In this document: in pieces, positions 34,135 to 41,286 of the stretch
How positions within the stretch are numbered: position 1 is the first letter of the stretch
How the letters are laid out: every line of letters begins with the position of its first letter
From: Natronorubrum daqingense
GTDB taxonomy: Archaea > Halobacteriota > Halobacteria > Halobacteriales > Natrialbaceae
Direction: 5' to 3'
Length of the DNA: 64,000 nt
NCBI RefSeq assembly: GCF_001971705.1
Contig: NZ_CP019327.1
Coordinates: forward strand, 682,001-746,000
The notes under the pieces: model-generated
Database searches by the model: none
What the model was told of the DNA's origin: nothing
The model's input: only the letters and a program-made list of their open reading frames with translations
Translations under genes and position numbers: made by a program

Positions 34135-35352
34135 ATGACAACGGGTCCGGAAGATGATGACCCAGCGGAGTGTCTGGCTCCCGCGACGGATGCAGACGCC
34201 TCGAGTCATCGTCACGACGACGGCGGCGAAGAGCGTTCGGTCACCCGACTAGTGACCGACGGCGGACAGGCAGAGCTCTCGGAAGCGTCCGAGGGTGAAG
34301 AAGAACAATCCGAATCGGAGTCGGACGACGCGGACGCGGAAACAGACGACGGTGACGATGTGGAGGCGGACGAATCGGACGAGACCGAAGCGGCGGACGA
34401 TGGATCGGACGAGACCGAAGGGGAACCCGACGACGAATCGGCCGACGATTCCGGAGACGGAAGTGACGAAACCGAATCCGACGATTCCGATGAATCCGCG
34501 GAAGACGCGGAAACGGAAGACGAATCCGACGAGGACGAAACGGAGGACGACGACGCACAACCCGACGACGCAGATGCGGACGACGGAGACGAGGAATCCG
34601 AAGACTACCACGTCGAAGACGCCGACGACGTGTACGAAGGAGACGAGGCGTCCGGCGTGCTTCACCTCGACCTCGACGGCCTCTTTCTCGATGTACTCGG
34701 CCTCGAGGTCAACCTGAATCCGGTCACGCTCGACGTGTCTGCTCGCCCGGGCGAGAACAACCTCCTCGGGAACCTGCTTTCGGCCGTCAGCGGGCTTCTG
34801 GACAGCACGATGTCGATCCCGAAGAAACTGAAATCGATGCTCGGGAAACCCGTGGAAATGCTCAAAGGGCTGCTCGAGAAGCCACGACAGGTACTCGAGA
34901 GCGTCGGCGGGAAGCTCAAAGGCCTTCTCAGCACGCTGGTGAGCAAACCCAAAGAATTGCTCTCCGCGCTCGCGAGCAAGCCGAAGGAACTGCTCAGTAC
35001 GCTCGCGAGCAAGCCGAAAGCGATACTCAACAAACTCTTGGGCATCGGCGAGTCGGACGAAGAGGCTGGTGGGGACGAAGAAGATGGGGAAGCGGAGTCC
35101 GAGATGGACGACGAGGACGAAACCGAGGAGTCAGCGGACGAAGACGCCGAATCGGACAGCCGAATCAGGGCTGCCGGAAGCTGGCTCAGAGAGAAACTGG
35201 CCGGATTGATTCCGGGGTCGCCACTCGAGGACCTCATTTCGATCGTCCTCGAGCAGGCGATCGAACAGGTTCTCAAGCAGTTAGAACCGGACCAACGAGC
35301 GGACGAATCGGGAGACGAATCTGACGCGCCGTCGCAAGCGGAGGCCCAATAA
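34135..35352 (+). CDS. Hyperacidic protein with conserved hydrophobic domain and 11-residue amphipathic repeats
   Basis: Residues 50-172 are almost entirely Asp, Glu and Ser/Thr. A compact hydrophobic domain follows at 175-223 (VLHLDLDGLFLDVLGLEVNL then SARPGENNLLGNLLSAVSGL); I recall the same module in unrelated bacterial proteins of unknown function. Residues about 228-303 carry basic amphipathic helices with an 11-residue repeat close to LLSTLASKPKE, three good copies. An acidic region and a final helix (LEDLISIVLEQAIEQVLKQL) end the protein. There is no signal peptide. The 11-mer repeats resemble surface-binding helices such as those of synuclein or phasins, so attachment to a membrane, granule or polymer is possible (inference). 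The next ATG overlaps its stop. Confidence 0.8.
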   Translation: MTTGPEDDDPAECLAPATDADASSHRHDDGGEERSVTRLVTDGGQAELSEASEGEEEQSESESDDADAETDDGDDVEADESDETEAADDGSDETEGEPDDESADDSGDGSDETESDDSDESAEDAETEDESDEDETEDDDAQPDDADADDGDEESEDYHVEDADDVYEGDEASGVLHLDLDGLFLDVLGLEVNLNPVTLDVSARPGENNLLGNLLSAVSGLLDSTMSIPKKLKSMLGKPVEMLKGLLEKPRQVLESVGGKLKGLLSTLVSKPKELLSALASKPKELLSTLASKPKAILNKLLGIGESDEEAGGDEEDGEAESEMDDEDETEESADEDAESDSRIRAAGSWLREKLAGLIPGSPLEDLISIVLEQAIEQVLKQLEPDQRADESGDESDAPSQAEAQ

Positions 35353-35885
35353 TGAGCGAACAATCCGAGTCACTGACCCAGCGAATCGACTACCAAAAAA
35401 TCACCGAGAACATCGACGTTCACGAACTCGTCGAGGGGACCCAGTGGGAGGACGAAATCGACGACGACAAGCCACTCGGGGAGGCATTGGGCGGCCAACT
35501 CGGCGCGCTCATCGGTCGAAAGATCGGCGAATCGATCGGGGAGACGATTGGCGACATGATCGTCGACGAACTGCTCAGCCCGGACGAGGATGCGGACGAA
35601 GAGACCGATGCCGAAGACGACGAAGCGACGGACGAGGACGAAGAGAGCGAAGACGACGAAGAATCAGAGGGCGATGACGAGACGGCAGAAGACGGCGACG
35701 AGACGGCAGAAGATGCGGACGAAGAAGACGAGGAAGCCGAATCCGAGTCGGAAAGCGACGACGGATCAGCAACAGACGACGCCAATGAGGGTGAGGAAAG
35801 CGACGACGCGGGCGAGGAATCGGCCGACGACTCGAGTGAACAGGCGGACGGCGACGGCGAGGAAGCCGACAGCGAGGACGACTAA
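35352..35885 (+). CDS. Hyperacidic glycine-zipper protein, 177 aa
   Basis: Residues 1-40 are helical (RIDYQKITENIDVHELVEGT). Residues 43-67 form a glycine zipper (GEALGGQLGALIGRKIGESI) with small residues every four positions, a pattern that packs helices tightly in oligomers or membranes. The remaining 105 residues are almost pure Asp/Glu/Ser. The start overlaps the preceding stop (TAATG), so expression is coupled. No family recognised. Confidence 0.78.
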   Translation: MSEQSESLTQRIDYQKITENIDVHELVEGTQWEDEIDDDKPLGEALGGQLGALIGRKIGESIGETIGDMIVDELLSPDEDADEETDAEDDEATDEDEESEDDEESEGDDETAEDGDETAEDADEEDEEAESESESDDGSATDDANEGEESDDAGEESADDSSEQADGDGEEADSEDD

Positions 35886-35945
35886 CCATGCACGTAGGCC
35901 AGCGTCTCGAGGGCAGAATCCGGCGTTGTACTCGAGGTGACGGCG

Positions 35946-36758
35946 ATGAGTGAGGGCGGATTGTCGGAACTGGTCGCACAGGAGGTAAGCGACCAACTCG
36001 AGGTGAGCGATTTGCTCGGTGAGGGATCGATCGAGGAGAGTATCGACGGCAGTGCTGTCGGTGCTGCGGTCGGGCGGGAAATCGGTGAACGCGCCGGTCG
36101 CGAACTGGGTGCGGGGATCGGACGCGGCATCCATCAGTCGCTCGCCGCCGGGTTCGAGGAGGGAAAAGACCGAACGGAGATGCAATCGGACCTCAAGACC
36201 GAGATCAAAGCCGCCCTCAGCGAGACTCTCTCGGAGAGCGCGTCGTCGGAGACGATCAAGTCGTTGACCGAACGCGTCGCAGACGACGAGGGACTCGAGG
36301 ACCTCCTCGAGGGGGAGATCGGTGGCGACGAGGCGGACGAGTCCGAGTCCGACGACGAACTGTCAGACGATGCAGACGAGACGGCTGAGAGTGAGGAGGA
36401 GGAGGGTGACACAGCCGAAGACGATGAACAAACCGACGAGGAGGGGGCGGATACCGACGACGACGAAGCGGACCAGACCGAGGAGGGTGAGGAGTCCGAG
36501 GAGCCGACGGCGGAAGACGAAGAGATGTCCGTCGAAGACATCGAAGACCTCCGCCGGGATACCCTCGAGGACTTCCTCGGAGTGATGTCCTACAACGACC
36601 TCCAATCGGTCGCAAAAGACGTCGACGTGAAGGCGAACCTCAGCCGCGAGGAGATGACCGAAGAGATCATCGCTGCGGTAACCGACGAGGAGGAGAGCGC
36701 GGAGGACACAGAAACGGAAACCGACGATACGGAGGAAGCAGAGGCGAACGCGTCGTAA
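35946..36758 (+). CDS. Hyperacidic glycine-zipper protein with SAP/Rho-N-like C-terminus, 270 aa
   Basis: Residues 1-30 are helical, followed by a glycine zipper near 35-62 (GSAVGAAVGREIGERAGREL, then GAGIGRGI), similar in design to that of the previous gene. Then comes an amphipathic helical part, about 70 acidic residues, and a C-terminal helix-turn-helix module near 200-245 (LEDFLGVMSYNDLQSVAKDV, then SREEMTEEIIAAV) resembling SAP or Rho N-terminal nucleic-acid-binding folds. I chose the ATG at 35946 rather than the GTG at 35937. Same strand, 60 bases after the previous gene. Function unknown. Confidence 0.78.
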   Translation: MSEGGLSELVAQEVSDQLEVSDLLGEGSIEESIDGSAVGAAVGREIGERAGRELGAGIGRGIHQSLAAGFEEGKDRTEMQSDLKTEIKAALSETLSESASSETIKSLTERVADDEGLEDLLEGEIGGDEADESESDDELSDDADETAESEEEEGDTAEDDEQTDEEGADTDDDEADQTEEGEESEEPTAEDEEMSVEDIEDLRRDTLEDFLGVMSYNDLQSVAKDVDVKANLSREEMTEEIIAAVTDEEESAEDTETETDDTEEAEANAS

Positions 36759-36842
36759 CCCCGCTTTCGCTCGAGGTCCCCCGACCGACCGTCATCGGCG
36801 GGCGACCCGAACGGCGGACCGGCGACACGAACGAGGCCACAC

Positions 36843-37631
36843 ATGAGTGAACCAACTACCGAAGACGTACGCGAGATTCTCCACGACGCGGAGACAGCGA
36901 GCGCGTCGATGCTCGGCGACGATGGGAGCGAGTCGGACCAGCCCGACGTACTCGAGGCGGCCGAACAGGCGAGTGCGTTTCTCGAGTCCGCAGACCCATC
37001 GGAGATACTCGAGGCGGTCGGATTGGAGACGTTGCCGGACGGCAGCGAGCCGGATTCGATCCCGGAGGCGATCGCGCAGGGGGATCCGGAACGCGTCGAC
37101 ACGCTCCAGCAGCTATTCCACCTCGCGAATCTGGCCGAGGCCGATCACGAGGGACTCGAGACGGTAGCCGACGCGCTCAGGCACTCTCGGGAGGAACCAC
37201 AGGAAGAAGAGATGAGTACCGACGATCAGGCGGACACAGACGAACCCGCCGACGATGACGAGGCGGACGAATCGGAGATCGGCGAGCAACTCCGAGACGC
37301 GTTTCAGTCGACGGTAACCGACGTAAGCGACGACCTCGAGGGCCTCACACAGCGACTCGAGGAAGCGACAGCCGGTGTCGTCGACGGTGAGGATGAGGAG
37401 GCGGACGAGGCGACCGACGAAGTGGAGGAGACGGACGAAGAAGGAGCCGAAAAAGAGGGTGCCGAAGGCGACGAAGACGACGACGGACTGCTCGATCCCG
37501 GACTCGGTTCCGACGACGGCGACTCGGGGGGCAAAGATCGAGAGCGGCTTTCGACCGTCGCACCGTCACCCTCCGAACGGGCGGACATGAACGTCTCGAC
37601 CAACTATTCGACGATGCCGGATTCGAAGTGA
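36843..37631 (+). CDS. Hyperacidic helical protein, 262 aa, last of the acidic quartet
   Basis: The N-terminal 120 residues are helical with repeats of a VLEAAEQASAFLESADPSEI type. After an acidic stretch comes a helix FQSTVTDVSDDLEGLTQRLE that could form a coiled coil, then a Glu/Asp-rich segment and a polar tail ending NYSTMPDSK. The composition matches the three upstream proteins. It probably belongs to the same transcript, though the 84-base gap could hold a promoter. No known family. Confidence 0.75.
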   Translation: MSEPTTEDVREILHDAETASASMLGDDGSESDQPDVLEAAEQASAFLESADPSEILEAVGLETLPDGSEPDSIPEAIAQGDPERVDTLQQLFHLANLAEADHEGLETVADALRHSREEPQEEEMSTDDQADTDEPADDDEADESEIGEQLRDAFQSTVTDVSDDLEGLTQRLEEATAGVVDGEDEEADEATDEVEETDEEGAEKEGAEGDEDDDGLLDPGLGSDDGDSGGKDRERLSTVAPSPSERADMNVSTNYSTMPDSK

Positions 37632-37649
37632 GAACGACTCGCGTCGGAG

Positions 37650-37865
37650 CTACTCCTCGCGCCAGTCGTCGATGAAGAGTCGAGCGCCCATGACTGGGAT
37701 AAACAGGAAGAACGCCAGAAGCATCATGCCGAGAAAGACGATGCTGATGAACTCGGGTGTGAGTTCGACCGGCGCGAGCAGCACCGCCAGTACCACCCCA
37801 CCGACGAGCGAAACAACCGCGAGCGCGAGTAAATCCACACGATTGACCGGGACTTCCTCGGACAT
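37650..37865 (-). CDS. Small membrane protein with two transmembrane segments
   Basis: The 71-residue protein has two hydrophobic helices (LLALAVVSLVGGVVLAVLLA and FISIVFLGMMLLAFFLFIPV) and a charged end IDDWREE. The ATG at 37865 gives a clean N-terminus; the longer version from 37889 is unlikely. It faces the acidic operon tail to tail. Function unknown. Confidence 0.68.
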   Translation of the reverse strand: MSEEVPVNRVDLLALAVVSLVGGVVLAVLLAPVELTPEFISIVFLGMMLLAFFLFIPVMGARLFIDDWREE

Positions 37866-37972
37866 ACGTGACCGTATGACTGACACCATATAGTAGCCGT
37901 CGAAAGCGCGAGCCAGCCGCGTTCATCCGGTCTCGAGCACAGGACTTTCTTCGAGGGGAACGAACACACACC

Positions 37973-38410
37973 ATGGACGACGCAATTCTCCTCGCCACGG
38001 ACGGCAGCGACGCGGCAACAAAAGCAACCGAGCGTGCAATCGACCTCGCAAACTCCCTCGAAGCGACACTGTTCGTCCTCACTGTCCTCGAGAGTCGGAC
38101 CGAGTACGACAACGCAATCGTCGATCCGGAAAAAGCCGAACGGCACCGTCGTGAACGCGCAACTGAGATTCTCGAGGACGTGACGGTGGCGGCCGATGAC
38201 GCCGGGATCGCCGTCGAAACGGCCGTTCGATCCGGGATCCCACACGAGGAGATCCGTCGCTACGCCGGCGAGAAAGGTATCGACGTGATCGTCATCGGCG
38301 CTCGCGGTCACTCGTCGTTTCACGGGTCGCTGCTGGGAAGTACCGTCGACAGATTGCTGCGGTCGACGTCGCGGTCGGTGCTGGTCGTGGGCGGAACGGA
38401 GCAACCGTGA
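37973..38410 (+). CDS. Universal stress protein (UspA family), ATP-binding type
   Basis: A single Usp domain of 145 residues: start ILLATDGSDAATKATERAID, and near 105-125 the nucleotide motif GARGHSSFHGSLLGSTVDRL, which fits G-x2-G-x9-G-S/T, so ATP binding is likely. Cytoplasmic. It is the first of three Usp-type genes around the acetate module. Confidence 0.93.
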   Translation: MDDAILLATDGSDAATKATERAIDLANSLEATLFVLTVLESRTEYDNAIVDPEKAERHRRERATEILEDVTVAADDAGIAVETAVRSGIPHEEIRRYAGEKGIDVIVIGARGHSSFHGSLLGSTVDRLLRSTSRSVLVVGGTEQP

Positions 38411-38495
38411 GTGAAACGGCGTCGTCTCGAGCGGCGTGAGAATTATGCGAGCCTCTGGGCGAACATTTACCACCGACGTCGTGGCACAGAGGGGT

Positions 38496-38990
38496 ATGAC
38501 GGTACTCGCGCCCTTCGATGGGTCCAGGTTAGCGAACAAGGCACTCGAGACCGCGGCCACGTTCGGGGACCTCCTCGACGAAGAACTCGTCGTGTTGACG
38601 GTGATTCCGGACGACTCGGAGTACGCTCGAGAGCGAAACTGGATCACGATGGGCGAGCCCTTCGACGTCGACGCGATCGAACGCGGATTGCAGACTCGAG
38701 CGGCCGAAATCGCACCAGAGGCGACGTTCCAGACCGAACGCGTCAGTTCCGAGGAACCGACGGCGACGGCGACGACGGCCGTCGTTCGAGAGATTCGACG
38801 CGTCGCGAGGGAACTCGAGGCGTCGGTCGTCTTCATCGGCTCGGAGAACGCGGGGTCCGTGATCGCGCCCCACTCGAGCGTCGGGAGCCCGGTTGCGAAC
38901 GATCAGCGTTACGACGTCTACGTCGTTCGTGAACCCGGTGACGAGGTCGATCCTGCGGAGCGAGCGGATATCGACTCGACGATCGAGTGA
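38496..38990 (+). CDS. UspA-like protein without the canonical ATP motif
   Basis: The 164-residue protein begins TVLAPFDGSRLANKALETAA like other Usp domains and ends in VVFIGSENAGSVIAPHSSVG and YDVYVVRE. The GxxG...GS/T nucleotide loop is not present, so it belongs to the non-nucleotide-binding type or has diverged. The ATG at 38496 is chosen because residues upstream are not family-like. Confidence 0.82.
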   Translation: MTVLAPFDGSRLANKALETAATFGDLLDEELVVLTVIPDDSEYARERNWITMGEPFDVDAIERGLQTRAAEIAPEATFQTERVSSEEPTATATTAVVREIRRVARELEASVVFIGSENAGSVIAPHSSVGSPVANDQRYDVYVVREPGDEVDPAERADIDSTIE

Positions 38991-39110
38991 GCGCGGGGTC
39001 CCTTGCGCGACCACAGCGTGGAATTTACGTGATAGCGTCATAGCACCGACGCGACGGCGGCGTGACAACCCGGTGTCCGACGGCGATTCGTGCGTGCTGC
39101 CAGAGGAACG

Positions 39111-39116
39111 TTTATT
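39111..39116 (+). promoter_or_regulatory. TATA-like box of the first acetyl-CoA synthetase gene
   Basis: TTTATT lies 29-34 bases before the ATG at 39145, preceded by CGAGG-free but purine-containing AGGAACG that could act as BRE. The distance predicts a leaderless mRNA. Confidence 0.3.
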
Positions 39117-39144
39117 CACCTGACTGCCATCGGTTCGAACGTAT

Positions 39145-41124
39145 ATGGTCGATCGGAATGGGTGGGCCCGTGACCACCCCGTCCTGACTGGATCCCTGCA
39201 ACGTCCACCGGCGGCGTTCCTCGAGCAAGCGAACGTCACGGATTCGGACATCTACGACGAGTTCGACGAACGCTGGCCCGAGTGCTGGGAGCGCGCCGCC
39301 GACCTCCTCGCTTGGGATCAGCCCTACGAAACCGTTCTCGAGGACGAAGACGCACCCTTCTACCGGTGGTTCGCTGACGGGCAATTGAACGCCGCCGAGA
39401 ACTGTATCGATCGTCACCTCGAGAATGGTCGAAAGACCCACACGGCCATTCGATGGGAGGGAAAACACGGCGAGCGAGAGACGTACACGTATCGGGACCT
39501 CTACGTCGCGACGAACGAGTTCGCCGCCGCGCTTCGATCGCTTGGCGTCGACGCGGACGACGTCGTGACGATCTACCTCCCGATGATTCCCGAACTACCG
39601 ATCGCCATGCTCGCATGTGCTCGCATCGGTGCGCCCCACAGCGTCGTCTTCGCGGGGCTCTCGGCCGACGCGCTCGCGACGCGGATGGACGCCGCCGACA
39701 GCGAGTACCTCGTCACGTGCGACGGCTACTACCGCCGCGGCGACGCGTTCAACCAGAAGAGCAAGGCCGACAACGCCCGACTCGAGGTCGATCAGGACGT
39801 CCGGACCGTCGTCGTCGACCGACTGGGCGAGGAGATGCCCCACGTCCTCGGCGACGACGAGTACGACTACCACGACCTGCAGCGCAAATTCGCCGGCGAA
39901 ACGGTCGATCCGGTCTCGAGGGACGCTGAGGACATGCTGTTCTTGATGTACACGTCGGGTACCACCGGCGAGCCCAAAGGTGTCGTGCACACGACGGGTG
40001 GCTACCTCTCTCACGTCGCCTGGACGACCCAAGCCGTCCTCGACGTCAAACCCGAGGACACCTACTGGTGTGCGGCCGACATCGGCTGGATCACCGGCCA
40101 CTCCTACATCGTCTACGGCCCGCTCGCGCTCGGAACGACGACGGTGATGTACGAAGGGACGCCGGACTACCCGGACCGAGACCGCCTCTGGGAGATCGTC
40201 GACCGGAACGCCGTAGACATCTTCTACACCGCCCCGACGGCGATCCGGGCGTTCATGAAGTGGGGTGAGTCGTACCCGAACGAACACGACCTCTCCTCGC
40301 TGCGGCTGCTCGGTACCGTCGGCGAACCCATCAGTCCACGGCCGTGGCAGTGGTATTACGAGCACGTCGGCAACGAGGAGTGCCCGATCGTCGACACCTG
40401 GTGGCAGACCGAAACCGGTGCCGTGACGATTTCGACGCTACCGGGCGTCGACGAGATGAAACCCGGCGCTGCCGGCCCTGGACTGCCGGGGATCGATGTC
40501 CAGATCGTCGACGACGACGGGACGGAAGTCGAGGCCGGCGACTCCGGCTACCTCACGATCGCCCAACCCTGGCCGGGGATGGCCCGAACGCTCTACAGCG
40601 GCGACGACCGGTTCCGCGAGGAGTACTGGGAACGGTTTTCCAATCCGGAGGAAAACGAGTGGCGCTACGGCAGCGGCGACGCGGCCACGATCGACGACGA
40701 CGGCTACATCACCGTCCTCGGGCGCGTCGACGACGTGATCAACGTCTCCGGTCGGCGACTCGGGACGATGGAAATCGAGAGCGCGATCACCGACGTCGAC
40801 GGCGTCGCGGAGGCCGCCGTCGTCGGACGCTCGAGTGAATCGAACGGAACGGATATCTACGCCTACGTCAGCACCGAAAGCGGGCACAGCGTGGACGAGT
40901 CCGGCATGAGCGAGATGATCGAACGAAGTATCGAAACCGCGATCGGGCCGATGGCTAAACCGAAATCGATACTCTTCACCCCCGAGTTACCCAAGACTCG
41001 CTCCGGAAAGATCATGCGCCGCTTGCTCGAGGCCGTCGCGAACGGCGAGGAACTCGGTGATACGAGCGCGCTTCGCAATCCGGAGATCGTCGGCGAGATT
41101 CAAGCCGAGATTCGCGAGGAGTGA
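39145..41124 (+). CDS. acs: Acetyl-CoA synthetase (AMP-forming), paralogue 1
   Basis: Converts acetate, ATP and CoA to acetyl-CoA, AMP and pyrophosphate. The 659-residue protein has the P-loop-like YTSGTTGEPKGVVHTTGGYL near 270, the CAADIGWITGHSYIVYGPL segment, WWQTETGAVTISTLPG near 418, the hinge DDVINVSGRRLGTMEIES and the C-terminal lysine motif PKTRSGKIMRRLLE, a possible acetylation site. Compared with the second copy it has Ala-Val rather than Gly-His after the TETG motif, so substrate range may differ (for example propionate). Part of it is identical in DNA to the second copy. Confidence 0.94.
   Translation: MVDRNGWARDHPVLTGSLQRPPAAFLEQANVTDSDIYDEFDERWPECWERAADLLAWDQPYETVLEDEDAPFYRWFADGQLNAAENCIDRHLENGRKTHTAIRWEGKHGERETYTYRDLYVATNEFAAALRSLGVDADDVVTIYLPMIPELPIAMLACARIGAPHSVVFAGLSADALATRMDAADSEYLVTCDGYYRRGDAFNQKSKADNARLEVDQDVRTVVVDRLGEEMPHVLGDDEYDYHDLQRKFAGETVDPVSRDAEDMLFLMYTSGTTGEPKGVVHTTGGYLSHVAWTTQAVLDVKPEDTYWCAADIGWITGHSYIVYGPLALGTTTVMYEGTPDYPDRDRLWEIVDRNAVDIFYTAPTAIRAFMKWGESYPNEHDLSSLRLLGTVGEPISPRPWQWYYEHVGNEECPIVDTWWQTETGAVTISTLPGVDEMKPGAAGPGLPGIDVQIVDDDGTEVEAGDSGYLTIAQPWPGMARTLYSGDDRFREEYWERFSNPEENEWRYGSGDAATIDDDGYITVLGRVDDVINVSGRRLGTMEIESAITDVDGVAEAAVVGRSSESNGTDIYAYVSTESGHSVDESGMSEMIERSIETAIGPMAKPKSILFTPELPKTRSGKIMRRLLEAVANGEELGDTSALRNPEIVGEIQAEIREE
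40060..40143 (+). repeat. 84-bp segment identical to 44810-44893 (acs paralogues)
   Basis: These 84 bases, coding for the TYWCAADIGWITGHSYIVYG region, are identical in the two acetyl-CoA synthetase genes, including all synonymous positions, while flanking codons differ. This points to recent gene conversion or strong local constraint. Confidence 0.88.
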
Positions 41125-41254
41125 CGGCCGGCGACACTGCTCGGTTTCTCCCGACATCGTTTCGGAGTATCTATTCAGGCGAAACGAGAGCGCCTGTTGG
41201 TATCGGTGACAATCGGGTGAGACGCCCGCTCGAATACGACCGGGACGATACAAT

Positions 41255-41260
41255 TATATT
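41255..41260 (+). promoter_or_regulatory. TATA box of the Bat-like regulator gene
   Basis: TATATT, within an AT-rich CAATTATATT, lies 27-32 bases before the ATG at 41287 in otherwise GC-rich DNA. Predicted leaderless transcript. Confidence 0.45.
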
Positions 41261-41286
41261 CGCGTCACCTGAAAGAGCGAACAACG

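Noticed and set aside
34241-36615. Minus-strand frames opposite the acidic operon
   Set aside because: GAC/GAG-rich coding sequence gives Ser/Arg/Val-rich open frames on the other strand; these have no independent start signals.
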